NCBI RefSeq assembly: GCF_001078705.1
Contig: NZ_CDMW01000001.1
Location: forward strand, 1,605,541-1,669,540
Direction of reading: 5' to 3'
DNA length: 64,000 bases
Source: Streptococcus sanguinis
GTDB taxonomy: Bacteria > Bacillota > Bacilli > Lactobacillales > Streptococcaceae
The translations under genes were made by a program, and so were the position numbers. The notes beneath the pieces are model-generated. The model saw only the letters and a list, made by a program, of their open reading frames with translations. It made no database searches and had not been told where the DNA came from. Below, piece by piece: positions 19,544 through 27,402 of this stretch; position 1 is the first letter of the stretch; each line of letters begins with the position of its first letter.

Positions 19544-19918
19544 ATGTTTTCAATATTAGGTGCAGTATTATTTGGAGTTATAGCAATTATGACAGTTCTT
19601 GTTGCTTGTGGTCTGCCTTTGGGCGAATATACAATGGGTGGACAATATAAAATCTTACCTAAGAAATTTAGAATTGTGGCAGTCATTTCGGTGGCTATCC
19701 AAATTTTTGCCATGATCATTATTTTGCAAGCTGGGGGTTTTATTCCCCTGTGGCTGTCTTTCAAGGTTACTAAATATATTTGTTTCTTCTTTGCCGCTTA
19801 CCTATCCTTGAATACGATTATGAACATGATTTCAAAAAGCAAGAAAGAAAAATATGCTATGACTCCGATTTCACTTATAGCTGCAATATGTTTTTGGATA
19901 ACAGCATTTCAGATGTAG
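19544..19918 (+). CDS. Small membrane protein of unknown function
   Basis: 124 residues with four predicted transmembrane helices (about 3-22, 45-65, 72-95, 103-122) and basic loops. No known motif recognised. AAGGGAG ribosome site; own promoter and terminator, so monocistronic. It sits at the left edge of an AT-rich patch that also has IS debris and a TetR-ABC module, suggesting acquired DNA. Confidence 0.75.
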   Translation: MFSILGAVLFGVIAIMTVLVACGLPLGEYTMGGQYKILPKKFRIVAVISVAIQIFAMIIILQAGGFIPLWLSFKVTKYICFFFAAYLSLNTIMNMISKSKKEKYAMTPISLIAAICFWITAFQM

Positions 19919-19998
19919 TATGTAAGTGTCGATAACCTACAGTGAGTCAATTTGGACGTTGGGAATAAGAATTTGTCTAATTGAATAGAAAAATTTTT

Positions 19999-20029
19999 AA
20001 AACAGTAAATCACAAAGGTTTACTGTTTT
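19999..20029 (+). terminator. Terminator after the small membrane protein gene
   Basis: AAAACAGTAAA / TTTACTGTTTT stem followed by seven T. Confidence 0.9.
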
Positions 20030-20050
20030 TTTGCTCATTTTGAGAAGTTA

Positions 20051-20359
20051 TAACCACCCGTGAAAACGGGTGGCTTGTACATCGGCTATAAGCCCTTTCC
20101 CTCCAGCGACGTCTAAAGACGTTCGCTGAACTTCGTTCAGGTTAATGATATGATTCCTTGACTAATGCCCGTAAAAACGGGCTTTTATCTTGTTCTAAAA
20201 CTACCATCTGAGAACGGATCCTCGTACTCTTTGACACTTAACTTATCCAGGGCAAGGTCATTTTTCCCAATCGCGTATATATTTAGAAACTATCTTTTCA
20301 TTTAGGCCCACGGTGCTCACATAGTCCTCTCTCGCCCAAAACTTTCGATTGCCACAATA
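20051..20359 (-). mobile_element. IS200/IS605 family remnant (right end)
   Basis: Contains the decayed transposase tail (20185-20359) and, downstream of it, hairpins typical of IS200/IS605 ends: CCACCCGT / ACGGGTGG (20054-20073) and GCCCGT / ACGGGC (20167-20182), with further stem sequence at about 20106-20150. The 5' part of the element is absent. The 20041-20456 stretch holds no intact gene. Confidence 0.8.
20185..20359 (-). pseudogene. tnpA: IS200-type TnpA transposase, truncated and frameshifted
   Basis: Minus-strand translation from 20359 reads YCGNRKFWARED then YVSTVGLNEKIVSKYIRDW, hits a stop, and resumes one frame over as NDLALDKLSVKEYEDPF, ending at 20185. This is the C-terminal portion of the small HUH (Y1) transposase TnpA; the N-terminal HUH and catalytic region are gone, so it is inactive. 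Confidence 0.82.
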
Positions 20360-20398
20360 TACCCCCTCTTGTTTTTCAATCTGAACAGGAGGGGGTAT
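20359..20398. terminator. Inverted repeat flanking the ABC permease gene
   Basis: ATACCCCCTC / GAGGGGGTAT, ten perfect base pairs with a 20-base loop. T residues follow only on the plus strand, so as a terminator for the minus-strand ABC operon it is weak; it borders the IS fragment exactly and may mark the break point. Confidence 0.5.
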
Positions 20399-20456
20399 TT
20401 TGAATTGAAATGAATAAGACTTAGCTTTGTGTTATTAGCATTCTTATCACTTCATT

Positions 20457-21233
20457 TTAATCGTAATCAGCATATCTCCACCAAGCCATTGTTGCGATAA
20501 GACCTAGAATACTTACCCCAAATAAACTGACAATGCTCCCAAAATTCAATAGTGCTTTTCCTGCAATACCACTTGCGAGTGCAGGAATCGCCCATGGAAT
20601 ATACTTCCCAAAGTTAAGAGCAGAACCAAGCTGAGAAAAAATAATAGTAAAAATGATAAATGCCAATGGAGACAAATAGCCCCGGCCTAAACAAGCAAAA
20701 AAAGCCACTGGAGTAGAGAGTATGATCGTAAGAGTAGTACAATAACCAAAAGTAAGTATACTTTTGAAAATCACCGTTAAGCTCCCACCCTCAAGTCCAA
20801 TCAGATCGCCAGCTAATAATCCCAATAAAAGTGCAAAAAGTGATAGAATATAGCTCCATAGAGCGATAACGATAAACTTGGATAATACGATTGTATCTCT
20901 TCTTATCGGGAGTGCTAAAAGGTCTATCATCGTTTTATCAGAATATTCTCTACCAAAAACCCAAGATGCTGTAAATCCAAAAATGAGCAATCCCCCAACA
21001 GAAATGACTTGTGATACGGTCATTAAGTACGACGACCAGTCTGTTATCCTCATCATTTCCATTTTTGCAGAAATCAAACCAAGATTTTTGAAATTCTCTG
21101 GATATTTCATCATAGTTGCAAACAGCCCAACAATAAAAGGAACTAAACAGATAGAACAAGCAGTTACGATGGAAAGTTTTGATTTTATTAACTTTTTCCA
21201 TTCAATTAAAATACAGGAACTAAGCTTTTTCAT
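20457..21233 (-). CDS. ABC transporter permease (ABC-2 type, bacitracin/lantibiotic-resistance style)
   Basis: 258 residues from MKKLSSCILIEWKKLIKSK, with GGAGG seven to eight bases upstream; about six membrane helices with the FGREYSDKTMIDLLALPIRRDTIV segment typical of ABC-2 permeases of the BcrB/YtrF kind. Its start overlaps the ATPase stop by 14 bases. Likely exports or excludes a peptide or hydrophobic drug; substrate unknown. AT-rich compared with the surrounding core genes. Confidence 0.85.
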   Translation of the reverse strand: MKKLSSCILIEWKKLIKSKLSIVTACSICLVPFIVGLFATMMKYPENFKNLGLISAKMEMMRITDWSSYLMTVSQVISVGGLLIFGFTASWVFGREYSDKTMIDLLALPIRRDTIVLSKFIVIALWSYILSLFALLLGLLAGDLIGLEGGSLTVIFKSILTFGYCTTLTIILSTPVAFFACLGRGYLSPLAFIIFTIIFSQLGSALNFGKYIPWAIPALASGIAGKALLNFGSIVSLFGVSILGLIATMAWWRYADYD

Positions 21234-22173
21234 TCGAAACACCTCCATTATAGTCATTCAGTATTCTTAAGAAATAATGCTCTAAATCTTCTTTTTCAAC
21301 AATCAGTGTTTTAGGTGGATAACCTGCATGGACTAGCAATGTGGCAATATCTTCCGGGCATTCCACAGATTTTCTATCAGTTAATTCTAAGAAATCAATA
21401 TTATTTTCTGTGTCTGATTGAATGTTCACCTGATAGCCTTGGTTAGATAATACTTCTTTCATTGCCTTATTATTAGAGCCACTTACTAGTAACTTCTTTT
21501 CTAAGTACTGTTCTAATTCACTGCTTTCAACTTCTCTTATAAGTCTGCCCTCATGTATAATGACTATTCTAGTAGCAATTTTAGATATTTCTTCCAGATT
21601 ATGACTTGAAATAAGAACAGTTGTGCCTAGATTATTCGCCAATTCCTTTAATAGTTCTCTCACTTCAATAACTCCAAAAGGGTCTAATCCATTTGTTGGC
21701 TCATCAAGAATTAGGATTTTAGGTTTATGAATAATCGCTTTTGCAATTCCTAAACGTGCAACATTTCCTAAAGAAAGATGTTTCACCTGTTTATGTTCAT
21801 ATTGCTTTAGTTTTAATTTTTCAATTACCCAGTCAATATTATCTTTATTAACCCCTCTTAATTTACTAACTATTTCTAAATTTTCTCTCACAGTTAAGTC
21901 TAGATAAGAATAAGGTGTCTCAATAATATAACCTATTTCATTTCGAAGTTCTAAATTACTCAGATCTAACTTTTTTCCTTGGATATAACATTCTCCTGAT
22001 GTAGATTTTATCAATCCTAGCATCATTCGCATCGTCGTTGTTTTCCCTGCACCATTCAGTCCTAAAAAACCTACTATTTCACCACTTTTTATTGATATAT
22101 TCAAGTTGTTGACAACATTTTTTGTTCCATATCTTTTAGAAAGGTTTGCGGTTCTAATTGCTTCTTTCACCAT
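21220..22173 (-). CDS. ABC transporter ATP-binding protein (BcrA type)
   Basis: 317 residues. Walker A GLNGAGKTTTMRMMLG (about 38), Q-loop IGYIIETPYSY, signature HLSLGNVARLGIAKA (LSLGN in place of LSGGQ), Walker B ILILDEPTNGLD and H-loop ISSHNLEE. A C-terminal extension of about 100 residues follows, as in antibiotic-resistance ATPases of the BcrA/DrrA group. Its ATG overlaps the TetR stop by one base, giving a tight regulator-ATPase-permease operon. Confidence 0.9.
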   Translation of the reverse strand: MVKEAIRTANLSKRYGTKNVVNNLNISIKSGEIVGFLGLNGAGKTTTMRMMLGLIKSTSGECYIQGKKLDLSNLELRNEIGYIIETPYSYLDLTVRENLEIVSKLRGVNKDNIDWVIEKLKLKQYEHKQVKHLSLGNVARLGIAKAIIHKPKILILDEPTNGLDPFGVIEVRELLKELANNLGTTVLISSHNLEEISKIATRIVIIHEGRLIREVESSELEQYLEKKLLVSGSNNKAMKEVLSNQGYQVNIQSDTENNIDFLELTDRKSVECPEDIATLLVHAGYPPKTLIVEKEDLEHYFLRILNDYNGGVSNEKA

Positions 22174-22769
22174 TACCTATCCTCCTTAGTAATTTGCTCA
22201 ACAATTCCTTGTATGACTAACTTCAATGTAGTATCAAATTGTTCTTCACCGATTTCCTCGATGTGTAATATAGTCATAGCAATCGTTCTAAATAAAGCAG
22301 AGACGATTTCTACCGATACATTTTCTCTAATGTTGATTCGAGATACAATTTCTTTAACCATCCTATCGTCTATCAGATGATGATTTGTTATCGCCTCTTT
22401 TGGTAATTTTCTTATGAGTAATTCCATTTCATGATTTTTAAATATGGTATACATAAATGAATAGCGAAAACCTTGATAAAAATCATAAAGTAACTCTACC
22501 AGACGATTTGTATCTATCTTGGCTTCCATATCTAATTGTTCTGTCAGGCGATTCATAACATCTATTTGATATTCTTCTAAGACCGCAAAAAATAAAATTT
22601 CTTTTGAGGAATAAAAATTATAAAAAGAACCTTTGGAAATATCTACCATTGCTGCCATCTGGTCAACTGTGGTTTTCTTAACCCCATATCTTTGAAGGCA
22701 TTCCTTTGCAACTTTATGTAATTTCTTTCTAATTACTTCTTTTTCTTCAGTAGTAAAAGCAGTAGCCAT
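22173..22769 (-). CDS. TetR/AcrR family transcriptional regulator
   Basis: 198 residues. N-terminal helix-turn-helix (about 20-60: YGVKKTTVDQMAAMVDISKGSFYNFYSSKEILFFAVL) is classic TetR; the C-terminal ligand domain is unassigned. First gene of the operon with the ABC exporter, which it probably represses until a ligand binds. AGGAGG ribosome site. Confidence 0.92.
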   Translation of the reverse strand: MATAFTTEEKEVIRKKLHKVAKECLQRYGVKKTTVDQMAAMVDISKGSFYNFYSSKEILFFAVLEEYQIDVMNRLTEQLDMEAKIDTNRLVELLYDFYQGFRYSFMYTIFKNHEMELLIRKLPKEAITNHHLIDDRMVKEIVSRINIRENVSVEIVSALFRTIAMTILHIEEIGEEQFDTTLKLVIQGIVEQITKEDR

Positions 22770-22815
22770 AACTTCCTCCTAAAAACTCTGTGACGTTTTT
22801 TGATTTTACAGTCAT

Positions 22816-22844
22816 AGAATATCATATAAATTGAAAAATGTCAA
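22816..22844 (-). promoter_or_regulatory. Promoter of the TetR-ABC operon
   Basis: Minus strand TTGACA (22839-22844), 17-bp spacer, TATTCT (22816-22821). An imperfect inverted repeat, TATGACTGT facing ACGTCACA (about 22788-22815), lies between promoter and gene and is a candidate TetR operator. Confidence 0.8.
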
Positions 22845-22945
22845 AAGTCTTATATCTTCTATGTAAGAAAATATAAGATTTTAAATTTACACACATCATA
22901 ATTCTCTTCTTTTAGACCTAGTTATTTGATTTTCACGATTTAAAA

Positions 22946-23003
22946 AATAAGGATACAGTACTGAAAGCTCCTATTATATGGCTTTTCTCTCTGTATCCTT
23001 ATT
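22946..23003 (-). terminator. Long two-tier hairpin terminator after mnmM
   Basis: Outer 13-bp stem AATAAGGATACAG / CTGTATCCTTATT encloses an inner GAAAGC / GCTTTC stem; a TTTTTT run follows on the minus strand. Confidence 0.8.
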
Positions 23004-23008
23004 GTATC

Positions 23009-23560
23009 TCAAGTTTCTTCTCTCAATTTCTCAATCATGACCAAGAAAGGTGGATGGTTAATCTGATTGATGGTCTTGTAGAGGGCAACGGTGAAGTCCT
23101 GCTGGGGCAGCTGACTAACGAAGTCTAGCACCGCATCTTTCTCAACTTCGCCACCTTCATGCCCGTAGTAAATCATGATAGCTGCTCGGCCGCCTTTTTC
23201 TAAGCCCCGGCAGACCTTTTCCAAAGCTTCCAGCGTCGTATTCGGTCGGGTAATGACTGACTTGTCCGCCGAAGGCAAGTAGCCAAGATTAAAAATAGCT
23301 GCCTTGAAATGGTCTGTGTATTGGTCCAGAGTCTCATGGCCAGCCAAGATTAGCTGAGCATTGTCCAAGCCAGCTTCTGCCAAGCGCTGGCGGGTCTTTT
23401 CCACAGCCTGCTCCTGAATGTCAAAAGCATAGACTTGCTTGGTCAACTTAGCCAGAAAAAGGGTGTCATGCCCATTGCCCATAGTAGCATCCACTACAGT
23501 GTCTTCCTTGGTTACGACTTCTGCCAAAAAGGCATGAGCCATCTGTAAGGGTCTTAACAT
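23009..23560 (-). CDS. mnmM: tRNA 5-aminomethyl-2-thiouridine methyltransferase MnmM (YtqB)
   Basis: 183 residues, class I SAM methyltransferase: motif I VVDATMGNGHDTLFLA, motif II YAFDIQE, and FNLGYLPSADKSV, which is conserved in the YtqB family. YtqB enzymes complete mnm5s2U at tRNA position 34 (established in Bacillus). Its ATG overlaps the stop of the radical SAM gene by 7 bases. Confidence 0.85.
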   Translation of the reverse strand: MLRPLQMAHAFLAEVVTKEDTVVDATMGNGHDTLFLAKLTKQVYAFDIQEQAVEKTRQRLAEAGLDNAQLILAGHETLDQYTDHFKAAIFNLGYLPSADKSVITRPNTTLEALEKVCRGLEKGGRAAIMIYYGHEGGEVEKDAVLDFVSQLPQQDFTVALYKTINQINHPPFLVMIEKLREET

Positions 23561-24501
23561 ACGAATCTCTGCTCCTTTGCTTTACAGCCTTGCTTGCTGC
23601 CACGACGACGCATTTCTGCCTCGATGGCATTGAGAACTTCCCATTTATTGAGACTCCACATAGGGCCAATCAACATATCTCGCGGGGCGTCGCCAGTGAT
23701 GCGGTGGATGACGATATGCTCGGGGATAATCTCCAGCTGGTCACAGATGATGGAGACATACTCCTCCTGACTGAGCAGCTGCAGTCGCCCCTCATGGTAA
23801 TCCCGCTGCATACGGGTATTGGTCATCAAGTGAAGCAAGTGGAGCTTAATCCCCTGAATGTCATTGTCCGTCACGCAACGGCGGACATTCTCCAGCATCA
23901 TCTCATGGTTCTCTCCCGGCAGGCCGTTGATCAAGTGAGAGACAATCTCCGCCTTGGGAGCTAGCCTACGGACTCGCTGGACCGTCTCCACATAGAGCTC
24001 ATAAGAATGGGCACGATTGATGAGGTCTGAGGTCTCCTCATAGGTAGTCTGAAGCCCCAGCTCTACAGTCACGTGCATGCGCTCAGACAGGTCAGCCAAG
24101 TAGGCGATGGTCTCATCAGGCAAACAGTCCGGCCGAGTCCCGATATTGAGTCCAACGACGCCTGGCTCGTTAATGGCCTGCTCATAGCGTTCACGGATGA
24201 CTTCAAGCTTCTCATGGGTATTGGTGAAGTTCTGGAAATAGACCAGATACTTGCGAACATCAGGCCACTTGCGGTGCATAAAGTCAATTTCCTTATAGAA
24301 CTGCTCGCGAACGGGCGCATCCGGCGCCACAATGGCATCACCTGAACCCGAAACGGTACAGAAGGTACAGCCTCCATGCGCCACGGTACCATCCCGGTTG
24401 GGACAGTCAAAGCCCGCATCAATGGGCACCTTAAAAGTTTTTTCACCAAAAAGTTTTCGATAATAATCATTCAAAGAATTGTAAGATTTCATACCTTTCA
24501 T
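23554..24501 (-). CDS. TIGR01212 family radical SAM protein (YtqA/YhcC type)
   Basis: 315 residues from MKGMKSYNSLNDYYRKLFGE; a second ATG at 24492 is possible. FeS motif CPNRDGTVAHGGCTFC with the wider CxxxxxxxxxCxxC spacing of this family, then VGLNIGTRPDCLP and LGLQTTYEETSDLINRAH. B. subtilis YtqA, next to YtqB, is its counterpart; function in tRNA wobble modification is inferred from the pairing. Confidence 0.9.
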   Translation of the reverse strand: MKGMKSYNSLNDYYRKLFGEKTFKVPIDAGFDCPNRDGTVAHGGCTFCTVSGSGDAIVAPDAPVREQFYKEIDFMHRKWPDVRKYLVYFQNFTNTHEKLEVIRERYEQAINEPGVVGLNIGTRPDCLPDETIAYLADLSERMHVTVELGLQTTYEETSDLINRAHSYELYVETVQRVRRLAPKAEIVSHLINGLPGENHEMMLENVRRCVTDNDIQGIKLHLLHLMTNTRMQRDYHEGRLQLLSQEEYVSIICDQLEIIPEHIVIHRITGDAPRDMLIGPMWSLNKWEVLNAIEAEMRRRGSKQGCKAKEQRFVC

Positions 24502-24560
24502 TCTACCACAAAAAAGAGTATAGAAACAAAAATTCCCTCTTTCACAAGGAAAGAAGGAAA

Positions 24561-24869
24561 TCATAGCTCCCACTGATAACGCTTGAGATCTACACAGCCA
24601 TTGGCCTTCAAGTCCACTCCCTCCGCCCAGAGCAAGTGTCTCTGGTCCTCCCAGCCAGGTGCGAGGCGCCCTGCTGCATTGACTACCCGGTGGCAAGGAT
24701 GTTTGCCACCATAAAGTTCCGACTGACTGAGAATCTTTCCCACCAAGCGGGCATTTTTTGGCCGACCAATCAAACGGGCAATCTGGCCATAGGTCACTAC
24801 GCGCCCAGAGGGAATGGTATCAACAAGAGCTAAAACTGACTGTATGATTTCTTGATTCAAATTGGACAT
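24561..24869 (-). CDS. MGMT family protein (alkyltransferase-like DNA-binding protein)
   Basis: 102 residues, only the DNA-binding/active-site domain of O6-alkylguanine transferases: TYGQIARLIGRPKNARLVGKIL and the PCHRVVN motif. The alkyl-accepting Cys is present (true ATL proteins have Trp or Ala there), yet the N-terminal domain of full-length Ogt is absent. May repair or flag alkylated DNA. AGGAGG ribosome site. Confidence 0.87.
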   Translation of the reverse strand: MSNLNQEIIQSVLALVDTIPSGRVVTYGQIARLIGRPKNARLVGKILSQSELYGGKHPCHRVVNAAGRLAPGWEDQRHLLWAEGVDLKANGCVDLKRYQWEL

Positions 24870-24964
24870 TCTGACCTCCTAATCATGTTTGCTCCTATCT
24901 TAAAGAAAGGGATTTTCTTTGTCAAGACAAAAAGGCCAGCAAAGCCAACCTTTCTCATCTATAT

Positions 24965-25615
24965 TTATTTCTGCTTTCCCTTGAAACGCCACTGAAAGCG
25001 CAGCTTGTCATAAAAAGGAAATTCAATATTGAGAATGGCATAGCCCATCAAGGCTCCTCCGATAACATCTGTCGGATAGTGCACTCCCAGATAGACTCTG
25101 GATGCCATAACAGTGAAGATATAGACTAGAAGCAAACCTTGTACCAAGCGCTTGATTTTTTGGTTTTGAAACCGTTGCTGAGCGATAATAATCAAGGTCC
25201 CAAGAACAATAGCTGTAGCCATGGAATGTCCGCTAGGGAAAGAGTAACCGCTCTCTTCGACCAAATGCGAAAGACTCGGACGGCTTCTGTGGTAAACGAG
25301 TTTAATCAGCTTAATCAAAATCCCATGTAAGACTAGATTTCCCGCTAGCAAGGCAGCTTCTAGCTTCCATTTTTTATAAAGGAAAAACAGGGCAAGAGCT
25401 GAAACCCAGATGATAATCCCCATCGGATCAATCACACTGGTCACAAGTTTGAAAAAAGTCGTCAAAGCTGCAGGCAAATCTCCCCGAAGCCTGGCCTGAA
25501 TCGGGGTGTCAAGACTGGTCAGCTGCTCAGGATAAAACTTGACCATGTATCCTAGCATGACGAAAAGTAAAAGGGCAAAAGAGCCCTTTGTTAGATAAGA
25601 TTGTTTATTTTTCAT
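24965..25615 (-). CDS. PAP2 family phosphatase (membrane)
   Basis: 216 residues with about six membrane helices. The three-part phosphatase signature is complete: KLVYHRSRPS, PSGHSMAT and SRVYLGVHYPTDV. Probably dephosphorylates undecaprenyl pyrophosphate or phosphatidylglycerol phosphate at the outer face of the membrane. Start overlaps the ribU stop by 11 bases, so it shares the FMN-controlled transcript. Confidence 0.92.
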   Translation of the reverse strand: MKNKQSYLTKGSFALLLFVMLGYMVKFYPEQLTSLDTPIQARLRGDLPAALTTFFKLVTSVIDPMGIIIWVSALALFFLYKKWKLEAALLAGNLVLHGILIKLIKLVYHRSRPSLSHLVEESGYSFPSGHSMATAIVLGTLIIIAQQRFQNQKIKRLVQGLLLVYIFTVMASRVYLGVHYPTDVIGGALMGYAILNIEFPFYDKLRFQWRFKGKQK

Positions 25616-26162
25616 AGCGTTTTAGGACGGGCTGTAAGAGTTTGTAAATTAGCCAAAAGACGACAGCCCAAATCACTCCTTCTAATAGGTTAAAAGGGAC
25701 AATCATGGTCAGCAGATACTTGGAAAGACCAAATGCCTTATTAATATCAAAACCAGCAAACCTCGCATAGAGAGGCACAGCATAAATGACATTTAGAATG
25801 ATCATAGTAATCGTTAGACCAAGTGTTGCTGCCAAGGAAGCCTTCACATAGCTAGATAAGCTCTTTCTTTTTTTCCACAAGAGGGAAAAAGCACAAACAA
25901 AGACAGCTACCGCTAGTATATTCATGGGGAGACCGATTAGGGTGCCTACGCCATGATTATTCAAAGCTAGCTTTAAGACAGAGCGAATCAAGAGCACTGC
26001 CAGAGAGCTTTTTAAATCCAAGACTACCAAAGCCAGTAAAATCGGAATAATTGAAAAATCCAACTTTAGAAACTCGGTTATCAAGGGAATCTCATAAAAC
26101 ATGAGTAGAAATGATAGAGCAGATAAAACTGCTACAATCGCCAACTTACGAGTATTTGTCAT
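25605..26162 (-). CDS. ribU: ECF transporter riboflavin-binding S component RibU
   Basis: 185 residues, six membrane helices: MTNTRKLAIVAVLSALSFLLMF and the LDFSIIPILLALVVLDLKSSLAVLLIRSVLKL segment typical of RibU. Start chosen at ATG 26162 because GGAGG lies eight bases upstream. It pairs with the shared EcfAA'T module encoded elsewhere to import riboflavin. The upstream FMN riboswitch confirms the substrate. Confidence 0.95.
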   Translation of the reverse strand: MTNTRKLAIVAVLSALSFLLMFYEIPLITEFLKLDFSIIPILLALVVLDLKSSLAVLLIRSVLKLALNNHGVGTLIGLPMNILAVAVFVCAFSLLWKKRKSLSSYVKASLAATLGLTITMIILNVIYAVPLYARFAGFDINKAFGLSKYLLTMIVPFNLLEGVIWAVVFWLIYKLLQPVLKRYEK

Positions 26163-26291
26163 CACAGGTTCCTCCAATTTATAAAAATTAGAGAAGCCGG
26201 AAAGGCCACTGAAAAAAGCTTGTCAGCTAATGATTATTTAGTATAAGGCTCAGCCCTTAAATAAAGATTAAACGGCAAGATTACTTCACTG

Positions 26292-26438
26292 CCTCTCGTC
26301 TTCTCCCATCCAGACTATACTGTCGGTTGTGGAATCTCACCACATCAGCTTGCGCTCGCGGACTTGATTTGGCATTGAGAAAAAATTTCCAATCCAAAAA
26401 TTACCGCCGGTCGGGAATCTCACCCTGCCCTGAAGACA
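26292..26438 (-). ncRNA. FMN riboswitch (RFN element) controlling ribU
   Basis: Minus strand carries the conserved RFN blocks in order: TCAGGGCAGGGTGAGATTCC, CCGGCGGTAA, AGTCCGCGAGCG, GTGGTGAGATTCCAC, CCGACAGTATAGTCTGGATG and GGAGAAGACGAGAG. Downstream, before ribU, AGCT / AGCT with a run of six T near 26212-26225 is a weak terminator candidate for the expression platform. Confidence 0.97.
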
Positions 26439-26443
26439 TCATT

Positions 26444-26472
26444 ATCATAACAAAAAAAGCCTGCCAGAGCAA
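26444..26472 (-). promoter_or_regulatory. ribU promoter
   Basis: Minus strand TTGCTC (26467-26472), 17-bp spacer, TATGAT (26444-26449) with extended TGT. It lies within the trmL terminator. Confidence 0.7.
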
Positions 26473-26474
26473 GC
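26452..26474 (-). terminator. trmL terminator
   Basis: GCTTGC / GCAGGC stem (one G-U pair) with TCTG loop and seven T on the minus strand. 26475-26557 between it and trmL holds nothing else that I see. Confidence 0.8.
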
Positions 26475-26557
26475 AATTTGATTGATGTAATTAAATGTGT
26501 TTCAACAATATTGTTCTATCTATTAGGAAAATTTACTGCTTAGATACATTCATTCCG

Positions 26558-27061
26558 CTACTTCAGCTTATCCGCTTCATACTCATGTACCAAATCTAAG
26601 CCAGCAAAATTCTGCTGGCGCAGGGCTTCATAGACAATCATGCAGACTGTATTTGAAACATTGAGGCTGCGGACATGCTGGTCATTCATGGGAATACGCA
26701 GGGCCTTCTCTGGATGGCAACGCATAAATTCCTCTGGTAGTCCCTTGTCCTCACGACCAAACATAAAATAGTGCGAGCTTTCTGCTGCAAAAATCTCCTC
26801 AGAATAGACCTTCTCCGCAAACTTAGAAATCAGATAAAGTCGGCCGTCCATCTGCTCCATAAAATCTTCTAAACTATCATAATAGGTGATGTCCAGCTTA
26901 TCCCAATAGTCCAGCCCCGCCCGCTTCATCTTGCGGTCATCAATGGGAAAGCCCATGGGCTTGATGATGTGAAGCGGCGAATTAGTCGCGGCGCAAGTAC
27001 GGGCAATATTGCCGGTATTCTGCGGAATCTGAGGCTCAAAAAGAACGATATGATTTTTCAT
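26558..27061 (-). CDS. trmL: tRNA (cytidine(34)-2'-O)-methyltransferase TrmL
   Basis: 167 residues from [27 protein letters not shown] (knotted) methyltransferase: [12 protein letters not shown] (motif 1), [13 protein letters not shown] (motif 2) and [28 protein letters not shown] (motif 3). Methylates the wobble ribose of some tRNA-Leu species. The ribosome site is weak (AGGA about 14 bases upstream). Preceded by a structured leader with a terminator, implying attenuated expression. Confidence 0.93.
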   Translation of the reverse strand: MKNHIVLFEPQIPQNTGNIARTCAATNSPLHIIKPMGFPIDDRKMKRAGLDYWDKLDITYYDSLEDFMEQMDGRLYLISKFAEKVYSEEIFAAESSHYFMFGREDKGLPEEFMRCHPEKALRIPMNDQHVRSLNVSNTVCMIVYEALRQQNFAGLDLVHEYEADKLK

Positions 27062-27096
27062 AATAAGAATATTTTTCCTAGTATTTTTCTTTAGAT

Positions 27097-27143
27097 AAAA
27101 AAATAGCCACACTGCCCGGAGTCAAGCTCAGCAAACAGCGTGG
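27097..27143 (-). terminator. Terminator in the trmL leader
   Basis: Stem CCACGCTG / CAGTGTGG (27136-27143 with 27107-27114, one G-U pair), 21-base loop, then CTATTTTTTT on the minus strand, 36 bases before the trmL ATG. Confidence 0.75.
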
Positions 27144-27198
27144 TTAAGGCTTCATTAACTTACATCACAACAGGTTTGAGGTAAACCAATGAAGGTAC
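27144..27198 (-). ncRNA. Structured leader RNA upstream of trmL, class unknown
   Basis: Predicted transcript begins near 27198. An outer stem CTTCATT / AATGAAG encloses hairpin GGTTT-ACCTC-AAACC and a single-stranded stretch; the terminator follows directly. The arrangement is that of a cis-regulatory attenuator or a short stand-alone RNA of about 100 bases. It does not match the T-box, FMN, preQ1, purine or SRP RNA patterns I know. Confidence 0.5.
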
Positions 27199-27204
27199 TC
27201 ATTT

Positions 27205-27232
27205 AGTATAACACTTTCAGCCTACAAGTCAA
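27205..27232 (-). promoter_or_regulatory. Promoter of the trmL leader
   Basis: Minus strand TTGACT (27227-27232), 16-bp spacer, TATACT (27205-27210) with extended TGT. The remaining 27233-27402 region, before trkA, is AT-rich; a dyad GTATG / CATAC with 7-base spacer (about 27368-27384) lies just before the trkA ribosome site. Confidence 0.8.
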
Positions 27233-27402
27233 TAAAAAAAGCTCAAAAAATTCTAGTTTTTTAAAAATTTTCATAGGAAGATATCATTTTAGTGAAAAAA
27301 TATCCGAAATTCTGGAAATAACTAGGCTATTCTGTATTTTATAGATGAAATTTAAATGAAAAAAGAGTATGATAGATACATACTTTGGAGGAATCTAAAC
27401 TT

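Noticed and set aside
27144-27204. Short ORF beginning ATGAGT in the trmL leader (15 codons)
   Set aside because: Its ATG lies between the -10 box and the expected transcript start and has no ribosome site.
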